64,000 nucleotides of DNA. Source: Lepidostoma basale. Taxonomy: Eukaryota > Arthropoda > Insecta > Trichoptera > Lepidostomatidae. The stretch is taken from positions 806,001-870,000 of the forward strand of contig JAHDVF020000992.1 in NCBI GenBank assembly GCA_022606425.2. The letters run 5' to 3'. The position numbers and the translations under genes were made by a program. This document shows, piece by piece, positions 31,625 through 43,600 of the stretch. The notes under the pieces were generated by a model that saw only the letters and a list, made by a program, of their open reading frames with translations, was not told the DNA's origin and searched no databases. Numbering within the stretch: the stretch's first letter is position 1; the number at the start of each line of letters is the position of its first letter.

Positions 31625-34600
31625 CTGAAATGTTGTGAAATCGTTTTTTTTAAATGGGCAAATATGTGCCGAATTCCCCAATTGTTAATATCCAAGAATA
31701 CAAATAATTGAAAATAGATCAATTATAATATAATGAAAATCATAAATAGATTAATTTTTTTTAACCTAAGTAGGTGGTATAAGAATCATCTTAAATATGC
31801 CAATTGTTCAAAAATGTGTAAAACTCTATATCTTGTATTAAGTATTGATGGAAATGTCCGTTTTTTTTTTAGTTTTATTATACAGGGTACATTTTATTTT
31901 ATTTATCTAGGCTGGCGTTTTCTTAAAAATTTTAAATACAGCCCAATTTATATTATTAATAATTTATTTTTGGATTACATGTCTTTACATGTTTCACGTT
32001 GTTTGGGGAATTATTTTTCAAATAATTCATTTAATACGTTGGTGTGGAACACTTAATTTGTGGTATGACATCACTACATTCATTTTTTAAATCAACTGGT
32101 TTCGCTCCCACCGGACCTTCGTCAGTGTTACATAACAAAAATGATTTTAAGTGTTTTCAATTATTTTAGATTAATTTAATTCCCAAGTAAGATAAAACAA
32201 GTCACTCCCAGGGTCTTGAAAGCAGACGCCTTCATAAATATTAAATAATATTCATAGAGATCTTCTAAAATTTAAAGTACGTAGGAAGTAAAACGGGGTA
32301 AGTATATTGATTCCACAAAATACAGTTAAAACTTCATTTCATAATCCAAATGGAAAAAGTTTCCCAGCGAGATCAGATCTGCGGGGAATAATGAGTATCG
32401 CGCTGTTATTCGGTGCGCAGATGAATGCCGGGGATTGATTTATAGTTCATTAGGCCCGCGTGCCGGCTACTAAAGCAATTAAGATAATATTGATCTTCGG
32501 AACAAATAATACTTCGGTAATTAAGACATCCGAAGTTAAAGAGCGATCATTAATGAACTTTTCAAATTACGAGTTTTCAATGGATTTAATATTCCATCAA
32601 TTGTTCACTCTTGTAATCAAAAGACATCAAAATTGCAAATCTTCATTTATTATGATCGGATATAAAAAAAGAGTATTAAATCATTTTTTTATGATTAAAA
32701 TATATACTATGTTGGTAGTGCTATAAATTGAAATAAAAAAAACAATTGCTTTGACAGCCTTTTGCTGCCACAAGCCATACATTATACTCGTATAAGGGCG
32801 TCATGCTTTTCATCGTTAAACTTCAACAATTTTTTTTCAGTATAGGGACTCCAGCACCGCGACAAAAATTATTTATTATTTAACCGGTATTTTTTTTATA
32901 AATTGATACGCTTTTTTTTGTTCATGTTCTTAGTTTATTTTTCTCGATATGTTTTGAAGGCTTTACACCTTTGTCATCGGGAGAACGATATAAACTGAGT
33001 ATGTCAAGAGTGGAAAAAACAGTGTTTTAATTCAGAAAAATATCGTTATTTTGAAATCCCACTGTATTAACGCCTCAAGTTTATTGGAATTTGTAGATTA
33101 CGTGATTTATTTTACGTGATAAATCAAATTTTATCATTTAATTAAACCTTTGAATATGTCGTTTTTCCCGTTGCAAAATATACCTACTTTAACACTATCG
33201 GGTATATTTTTTAAACATGTATAATATTTACATACACAGAGTTTGTGGAAATATATATTTTATGAGTATTTAATTAAACTCCTAAAAAGTGCATTAACAT
33301 AGAATTACGACCCTCGGGACCGCAGGGGTGGCAGGCTCGGACCTAAAATGATACGAGGACATAAAGTGTCCCGCCGCGGCGGAGCGGGGTTGGGTGGGGC
33401 GAGGGGCGGGGGGCGAGGACGCATCAGTTCAGGTGACAAGTTTGTAATTAAACGAGGAAAGTGTAATTAAACTTTTCAGGACAATCCTATGACGAGCGGT
33501 GTACAGGGAAGAGTGAAGAGCACGGAGGGAGCAACATTGCCTGTACGTTACTTGGCTTCACTACAAACTCCTGCTCACTTCTAATTTACTTTCATTAAAT
33601 AAATAAAAATATAAATAAATAACAGGAATAAATTATCTTCTGTAAAATGCAAAGGCGAAATATGTCATTCTCACAAAATATAATAAAACTTTTGGAAAAT
33701 ATACGTTTTCATTCGTATTAAATACTTAATGTGATGTTTTACAAACAAACATTTTTGGATATTTTTTAAACTATAAATCTAAAGTGTGTTAGTGCATTCT
33801 TTCTGCCTACTCCTTCGGTAAGACGGCGTTATGGTTTGTTAGTTAGTTAAATCTAAATAATTAATACGAATGAAAATATATGTTTTATAGAAGTTTTATT
33901 ATAATTTATGTGAATGACATATTTTGCCTGTCCAAGGCACTATAATAAGTTAATTAATTAGACATTTATAATGCTTTAGTCAGATGAAACGTGTCATTCA
34001 CATAAATTATAATAAAACTTCTAGAAAACAGACATTTTAATTCGCATTATTAATTTAATATGGAGTTTAACATCATTGTTCAAGAAACATCACATGTTCA
34101 TGAATATATTATTTTTTTAAACTGCGTTCATTTTTGTTGGATGGTTGTTATATTAACAAAATGTATAAATGTATTTTAAAAATCACAACAAAAATAAAAT
34201 TCTCATTGTCAAATAATATTATTTATAATTTCATTAAAATAAATATGCATCGAAGATTGTAAATATGATGTAACGGATAAGGAAGAGGAAACAGAACCTT
34301 TTGTTAAAATCGGTTTGAAGAATATATTTCTTTGGAAACCAATGTACGAGTAGATAACTCTTACAGGCATCTAAGACCCACCCCAGGTAGCGCTTATGAC
34401 GATCTAAAGAATCTATTATGCTTTTCCATTGAGCTTGCAAGTATGGATCAGTAAATCAGAATCGTTGAAAAAAGCTGCGATTAATAATGGTTCTTACAAA
34501 ACAAATCAGCAAATCTAATCAATTTCTTTCATCCACAAGACCTTATATTTATCGGAAATTAGTTTGGTAGCGGGTGTGCCCGTCGGTGGAAGGACTGCGC

Positions 34601-37600
34601 CCCCCGTTATTCAGTGACGAGGCACACTGGATGCTCTCGTCTACAAAACTTTCTGCAAATCAAATTAGTCGCGAAAGTTAATTACTTCCATACTGAAACA
34701 CTCGGCTCCGCTAATTAAATAAATATGAAAATCTGGGACTAGAATAACTTGCGCAGTCGTCGCATATTCTGTCGCGCGGTTTTGCAACTGGGTTCATTAA
34801 TAGGTATACTTATTCATCACAATGGATGAAAGTTAATGAAATGTTTCACTTATTATGTTTTATTTGATTAGATGTAACGGAAGTTAACTTATTTATTATT
34901 TCTTTAACAGTGAAGTATAACTTTTTATTTCATTATCTTTATGGAAACGTCAGATACCTAATAGTTTCATAAGAGCCAGACTTTTTCGTATGTTTTTTGA
35001 CTTTTGATTGAAGACGTAACATACTCGTATTTAACTACAGAACAAATATTTTGGAAAAGGACGTTATCATCAATTTAAAATATTTTGGAATCATCAAAAT
35101 ATAAATAAATAAAAAAGGAAATAATTGAATAATTCTTCTATTTGATGTATTCATAATATTTCACATGTTTTTTTTTCAATTGTAGTGAAGTGTGAGAACT
35201 ATTTAACTCACCCCCAGAAACTCATCCCCATCGCAGGGGGTGACGATGCGGTCCCTGCATCCCTGGCGGCCGAAGGAGGACACGCCTTGTCCATAGTTCC
35301 CGTACCCCGAGTAGCGCCACAGTTCGCCCCCCGCATTTCCCGGATCTCCGGGGCCTCCTAAAGCGCTCAGATACTGGCTGTATGGACTCGGAAAACGATC
35401 TTCAAGCTGCTGGAAGTATATATTCTACTTGTATAGGTAACAGATATTAGTAAAAATAAATCTAAATATCATACATACATATTTTTTCAAACGGAAGCTT
35501 TTAGGAATTCTATGTAAATTAAGGTGAGAGGTGAAAGAAAAGTATTTTTAAAACACATGAAATTCAAAGCGCCCCCAATATTTCAAATGTCAAGATGTCG
35601 CCTTGCCGTAGTTGCGCAAAGCAACGAATCTCGATCCAATATGGCGGTAGACGTTGTATGATAGAATAACGAACGATGAAACAAGAAAGAAATGTAAGAC
35701 TGCATCATGGATAAAATTAAAAAAGGATCCCTGAGATGGTTTGGACATATGGAACGAATGGATGAGAGAAGAATGGTTAAAAACGTGTACACAAGCAGCG
35801 TGAGTGAAAAAAGGAGCCGAGGACTACCGAGGAAAACATGGCATGACCAAATTAATCAATTACTAAAAGGCGGCCACATTCGAAGTCGGAATAATCGACG
35901 TGAGTGCATCGTACGATGTATGAATGTAGAGGAAGCCAGAGAGGTATGCCAGGACAGAGCATTGTGCGATCCATCCTCTCTGCCTACCCCTCCGGGGAAA
36001 TGGCATGATGGTTAGTTAGTTTTATATGGCGGTAGATGCGTACTTTACTCAGAAATGAACCGCTGTCACCGCTTTTGTTGAAAATGAAAAAATTGTTTTT
36101 CCCATCAACTGTATTAAGTTCATTAACTTTAATTTCGAAAAATGCTGAAAATACTAAAGTAACACATGAAGCCAGACACAATCCTTTGATCAAGTCCAAG
36201 TTAACAGTACAGTAACATCTTCCAGAGAATCCTCACCGTGTCTGGAGGAGGGTCGTCGGACCGCGTGGCCGGCACCGCCCCGTCTCCCGACCCCAGCGCC
36301 TGGTCGTTCAATGTATCTTCTACCATCTCCACTGCATAACATAATATATTCACATTTAAAAAATGTCAAACACTTTCAGTTTAAATAAGTAAGATGCTTG
36401 ATTACGAATGGTTATCACTATCATCGTGGAACCTACCATTTGTAGCATCCTGCACCTCCCCGACCTGCTCGACGGGTCCCATGAACTCCGACCCCGGCCC
36501 GCCGAATGAGCCCGGAGGCCCCCCGAATGCGCCGGGACCCCCGCCGAAGACACCCATCCCCCCATAACCTAATTTTATTAAAAACTGTTATTTTAACGTA
36601 CAATCTCCTTCAAAAGAATTTACAAAAAAATACAAATTTACATTTAGAGTAAGCCACCATGATAATTGTTTGTTAAACGAAGACGCCAAAACTCTATTTT
36701 TAATAATGGTATATAAAATAATAATTTCAAGCCTTATAACGTTTAAGCTTCTTATCTCATATCATCATCATCATCATCAGCCGTCTGTCATCCACTGCTG
36801 AATGTAGGCCTCTCCCAAAGCCCTCCACCGCCCCCTATCCATTGCCGCTCCCATCCATCCATGTCTAGCAATCCTCTTCAGATCGTCGGTCCAGCGGGCA
36901 GGGGGACGTCCAACTCTACGGAATCCTGTACGCGGTCTCCACTCCAGAACCCGTCTTCCCCATCGGCTGTCGGTTCTCCGACAGATATGGCCAGCCCACC
37001 GCCACTTCAGCCCGCCTATCCGTAGAGCCACCTCAGTCACCTTGGTTTGTTGTCGAATAAATTCGTTTCTAAATCTATCCCTCAAGGTTATTCCAAGCAT
37101 GGCTCTTTCCATGGCGCGCTGGGCAACCTTGAATCTGTAGACTAGACCTTTTGTCAATGTCCACGTCTCGGCTCCGTATGTTATGACTGGCAAAACGCAC
37201 TGGTTGAAGACTTTAGTCTTGAGGCATTGTGGTATTTTGGAAGTGAAAACATGACGTAATTTCCCAAAGGCTGCCCAACCCAACTGAATTCTTCGGTTGG
37301 CTTCTTTCTCGAAATTGTTTCGTCCTAATTGTATGATTTGGCCAAGATATGGGTATTCTTGTACCACTTCGAGAGCCGACCCATCGACGGTTACTGATCC
37401 CGGGATAATATGTTCATTATACATGACTTTCGTCTTGTCCAAATTCATCCCGAGACCCACTCGTCTGGATGCAGTGTTCAGTTCATCTAGCATGCCTTCT
37501 AGATGCCCAGCAGATTCCGCCAGAATAACAATGTCATCCGCAAAACGAAGGTGAGACATGTATTCGCCATTTATGTTGAGGCCACGTTCAGACCAGTCCA

Positions 37601-40600
37601 AAGTTTTAAATATATCTTCCAAAGCACAAGTGAACAGCTTCGGAGATATCACATCCCCTTGTCTGACTCCCCGTTGCAGCTCAATCGGTTTGGTCTTCTG
37701 GTTTTGGATTTGAACGGACATTGTGGCGTTATTATAGAGGCATTTCAACACCTGTACGTAGTTCCAATCAATCTGGTTTCGCTGCAGAGACTCCAGAACA
37801 GCCCAGGTCTCGACAGAGTCGAAGGCCTTCTCATAGTCCACAAAGGCAAGGCATAGGGGTCGATTATATTCTTCTGTTTTCTGGATAATCTGCCTAACTG
37901 TATGGATGTGGTCTATGGTGCTGAAGTTTGCTCTGAACCCAGCCTGCTCCGGAGGCTGAAAATCGTCAAATCTGCGGGAAAGACGGTTTGTTATGACCCT
38001 TGAGAACAACTTATAAACGTGGCTTAGGAGTGAGATCGGCCTGTAGTTTTTTAACAAAGTCTTGTCTCCTTTTTTGAAAAAGAGGACCACGATACTTTCG
38101 CTCCACGCTTTCGGTGTGCATTCCTTACGCAGTACGGAATTAAACATTTTTGTAGTGCGCATAGAATTGGGAGTCCTCCGGCTTTTAGAAGTTCTGTGGT
38201 GATTCCATCTTCTCCTGGTGCCTTGTTGTTTTTCAGCTGTCTCAGGGCCATCTCAATTTCATCTATGTTTATCTCTGGGAGATCGTCAGTATGGTGGCGG
38301 GTTATTTTAGCTCTGGGATCACCATCTTCGTCATGTAGTACGGGCCTTGTAGCGTGTTGAGAGTAGAGACGTCCATAGTATTTTTCGACTTCCGCGAGTA
38401 ACTCTGGTTTGGAGGTAACGATATTGCCGTCTTCATTTTTCAGTTTAGTCAGTATATCATATATATATTATCTCATATCATAGATCCGATAACCTTTTAG
38501 CTCCATCTCCGTCCTTCTAGGATGTCGACTACCAACTTGCCATCTTTCCGATTGTCGGCCACGTGGTCGGGAACCCTCCGGTAGACTGTTTCGTGCTCTC
38601 TTTGAGATTATATTTTCTGGTATAGGGGAGACGTGCTCGTTCCTGTATCTTCTCCACTGGTTCCCCCATCTAACAATGTCTTCAGCATCGCAAATTCTTC
38701 TAATTTCCACATTTCTTATTTTGTCATGAAGGCTTTTGCCAGCTATATTATTATTATTATTATTCTGATGACTTGTATTTTAAGTGCGCCGTTTTGTAAA
38801 ATCAATTACTCCAAGGGCGCACTAGGAGTGCAGTCCTAAAGACTTAAATTTAACGTCACTATCCTCGTACGTAATATGGAGGTTATTCCATGCCAACGGA
38901 CCCGCAACGCTGAAAGCACGATCATAGAAACTTGGTTTATTGGCTCTGACTGGAATTGTTATGTTGTTTGCACTTGTTTCTACTGATCGGAGTGAACGTT
39001 GCCTTTCCGTTGGCATGGGTGTCACACAGAGGTCCGATATATACGCTGGCGCTCTCTGGTGTCGAGCCATAAACACTGTCAAACACAATTTGTATTTTAC
39101 TCGCTCTCTGATTTTAAGCCAGTGAAGGTCCTTCAGGAGCGGCGTGATATGGCAGTGTTGCCCCATAATCAATCGGGCAACAGCATTGAATACGCTTTGT
39201 ATTCTGCTTAATTGATTATTTGACAATCCAGCGTACATTCCGTTGCAATAATCTAAACGTGACACTACAGAAGAATTTACGAGGGTCCTAGCTTCAGCAA
39301 TAGGTAAATATCTCCTTATATGCTTTAGCTGTCTCAGTTGGAAGAAACCAGATTTAACTATATATGGCTATAGACTATAGGTAGGTTCGGCTCTGAATTC
39401 CATCGCGTATGTCAAATTAGTTGTAATTTAAAATGGCGTCATTTTTCAGAGACTATTCGAATTTTAGAATCATTTCAGTGTTATTTCGTCGGCTACACAA
39501 TATCGATGTTAAAACAGGTTAGGTTAGGTCGGGTCACATAATTTCCAGTAGAGTTAGGTCCAGATGAGACAAGTCTGGGAATAGTCCTGTTAGGACAGGT
39601 TCAGCCACATACCGTAGAGCGCCCCCTGCACCACACTGGGCCCGATGCGGAAGCTCTCCTGGTCGCACGGCTCGTAGGCGATGGAGCACATGCCGCCCTC
39701 CTGGCGCACGCACGCGCGGTAGTTCTGGTCCGCCAGGTGGCGCCCGTTCTCCGCGAAGTTGAACGTCTGCAGGATACCTGAGACACGACCACTACATGTT
39801 CACTCACATCTATTAATCATACATGAAATATTTTTTTAAAAATGTGAGAGCAAACAATCGTAACAATCAATCGATCTGTCCCATCACACATGAAAAAGTC
39901 GGTAGAGAAACGAATGAAATACACTAAAATGAATGAAATATTCACTAAAATGAATGAATTTTGTATTCACTCTAATTTTTCCTATAATATTGTACCGATG
40001 TGTGTGGTTTTTAATAATTTATTGTTTTCTTGGGCAATGATGTTAAATTCCATTTAATTCAAGCGAATGAAAAACGTCTTTTTCTTAGAAGTCTGTCTGA
40101 AAACGTCTATTTCCCCTTGCAAACATTTGATAATGCTTTAGCAAGGCGGAACACTTCATTGCTACAAAATATAACAAAACTCCTAGAAAACAGATCTTTT
40201 CATTCGTATTATCTATTTTTTTTATAAATCACCCATGGAAAGTGTAGAAAAACGAATGAAATGTTGCGAACGCTTTACTCAAAGTCATATGTAAAATCCT
40301 TTTTTTTTTACGTATACAATTTTATATTGATTCTCGTGACATGTGATAGGTAGCCAATCTATCGCCATTTTATTGTCACGTGAATTCTACACCAGACCAA
40401 AGACAGTGTGACAATCACACTGCCATCGCCGGGAATCGAACCCGGGACCTTTTCAGAGCTCTTACCACTCTGCCACGAAGGTCGTCAAAAAATCTTAATT
40501 ATTTCAATAGTTTAATTCACTCTATTTTTCCAGTAATTGTACAATGTACTTAGAGTTTTATTCCTGTAAACGTCGTGTGTATAGGAATGAAGAACGATAT

Positions 40601-43600
40601 GACACGTGTCTGTATGTAGTGAGCGACCTGAGGGGGCGGTGAAGAACTGCAGACAGCCGTCGGGGGCGCGCTGCGCGAAGGGGACCTGCGTGACGCGGAT
40701 CTCCCACAGCCGCTGGAGCGTGGGCCGCGTCAGGCGCATGCTCATGCGCACGAACTTCACGCTGCTGTCCAGGTCGTAGTAGACTGCAATCAACACCAAT
40801 CATTGAACAACCATCTTTTTATTTCGTTTTTATTTTTTATATACTTTGTATATACAACACTTATATTAAAAAAATAAAATTATATGGACATGTTTCGGAT
40901 AAACAGTCCTTCTTCAGTAAAGATACATTTTTTAAAATATTATAAACATATCATAGAAAAAGTACATTCATTTAATAAAGAAAGAATGGTAAAAAAATTA
41001 TATGTTAATGATGTAAATGGTACCAGAAATAGAGGAAGACCAAGGAAAACGTGGCACGATCAAATAAATCAAATATTGAATGTCGGCCATGTGAGGAGTC
41101 AGAGAAATCGACGCGCGTGCATGACACGATGTATGAATGTTGAGGAAGCGAGAGAAATATGTCAGGAAAGAAAGGTGTGGCAGTCCATTCTTTCTGCCTT
41201 CCCCTTCGGGGAGACGGCGTGATGGTTAGTTGGTTAGTTAGTTAAGATATTGGCGTTAAAATTTTGCATGTTAATAATAGAAATATAACTTTGAGCAATC
41301 TCGAAATTTTAGAAATTAAAAATAAAGAAAATATTATAAATAATCAAATAAATTCAACGCCAAGTCCAATCTTTGATTTATTTCCTTTGTTGTAAGTAAT
41401 TACCTGAACCCCAATAAGAACTTTAAATTATTATTTTAAATTTTAAATTCAATCATAATATTTGTTATAACAAAAGCATAAACGTTCCAAAATAAATCTT
41501 TATAGCATCTGTCAGATCATGTAAGTAATTTTATAATATTTTTAAAAATGTATCTGTACTGAAGAAGGACTGTTTGTCCGAAACATTTTTTTTTTGTTTC
41601 AATTTTAATTTATTCAAAAAATTAAAAAACGTTACAGAATAACAAATCCAATGTTTTTTTTTAATATAAGTGTAGTATATACAAAGCATATAAAAAAGAA
41701 AAAGAGAAATGAACCATCATAACAACACAAAGTATGGCGTATATAGAAGAAAAAACATATTTTTATTTAAATTAAAAATTAAAAAAACTATATGATTCTG
41801 ATTAACTGATCCATATAAATAAATAGCGACTAACAAACATATCCACAGACTCGCGATATTTAGTGAGGGAATGTGAATTTAGACGATTTTTTTAGGAATT
41901 AAAACACTGTTTTTTGCACTTTTGAGTTAAATTTTCTCGACATGTTTCGAAGGCTTAACACCTCCACGAAATAAAACTGTGTTTTATTATTATCGGGAGA
42001 AGGCTCCTGATAATGGAGGTGTAAAGCCTTCGAAACATGCCGAGAAAATTAAACTCAACGGTGGAAAAAACAATTCGTCAATGTTAACGCCTTAAGTTTA
42101 TCAAAAATGTGAATTCACATATAAATTAAATAACAGTTTTCCCATACAAAATTTCATGTATGTAAATAACCACCACGCGTTTCACTTAGAGTATGCACTG
42201 CCATATTTTTCCATTCTGATATACTTATCTAGCCTGCTCTATGAATATAGAATATGAATTTGAATAAATAGCATGCCATACACTCGATTTCTAATACCAT
42301 CAATCTTTAAAATATCAGTAATTTGATCGTACCATGGTTTCGTCCGACTTATTCAATAATGTGCTCCATTTACATAACTAACTAACTAACCATCACGCTG
42401 TCTCTCCGAAGGGGTAGGCAAAAAGAATAGACTACCACACTTTTCTTTCCTGACACATTTATCTCGATTCCTCAACATTCATACATTGTGTCATGCACGC
42501 GCGTCGATTTCTCTGACTCCTCACGTGGTCGACATTCAATATTTGATTTATTTAATCGTGTCACGTTTTCCTCGGTCTTCCTCTATTTCTGGTTCCATTT
42601 ACATCGTTAACATATTTTTTTGCCATTCTTTCTTCATTCATTATTTCCATATCGCACGCTTAATAGTAAACTGACCGATTATGGTTTAGGTCATAATTGA
42701 GTTAACATTAGAAAGAGGATTGTGTTAACGCTATCCATCTATTTTTCACAATGTTAACGCTATCCATTCGTACGTACGATAATCGTTCGCAATGTTAACG
42801 CTATCCATTTGTACGTGTTTATCGACTGTTTTTGTTAAAACACCGACTCATGTCAGATTGCGCAAAACTTGCTTTTTTGAGTTAAGCCAGTGTTCTATTA
42901 AGCGTGCGATATGTCCAAACCATCTTAATGATCCTTTCATTATTTTGTTCATAACACCATCATTCACACCGCATTTACTTCTTATATTTTCACTCGACAC
43001 TATCATACACAGAGTATCCACACATTCGTCTAAGAGATCTCATTTCTACTGCATTTATTCTACTTTCATACTTTCATCCATTTACATACATCATTAAATA
43101 AGACTTTCTTCACCATGATTTCTTTCCGTTTGTCAAAACCACCTTACGAATTCTTTAATTTATGTGTTTTTCTGGCTTGTGTCGTCGTCCGCCTTATTTC
43201 ATGTATATATTATATTTCCTTTTATTTCAGAAATACGAGAAATGTGAATTTGTACAAATAATAATAAAATAGATAAAACGCAAATTTATAAACTCTTTAA
43301 AATGCAGCAATGCATTTTTTGAGTAAATTGAATAAACAGGAACATCAAAATAATTTAATTGTGGACGGATTTGATAGTATCACAATCTCAATATGAACGG
43401 TTCTCTTGATAAAAGATCGAGGGTATTCCGTTTAGTGGTGTTGCGCGGGATATTAATTGCGTTGTTTATGGCCATCCTGTAACGTGACTCGAGATGGGTG
43501 CAGCCCGCAGAATGTGAACCGGGAACTCGAAACCGGTTGGAAGGGACAACGCGTGCACCACGAGACGGGACAGTTAATCACCTTCCGAGAAACGAGTCCC

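Noticed and set aside
36777..38162. Host gene encoding a reverse-transcriptase-like protein
   Set aside because: The RT motifs, 5' truncation and (TGA)n 3' end identify it as an RTE-like retrotransposon and not a domesticated gene.
39510..39530. GGTTAGGTTAGG as telomere-like repeat
   Set aside because: Only two TTAGG units, with no array; a similar short motif occurs near 926. Chance-level in AT-rich insect DNA.
40440..40486. tRNA gene on the minus strand
   Set aside because: Good A and B boxes, but the same non-tRNA body follows in copies at 55027 and 55515, so these are SINEs.
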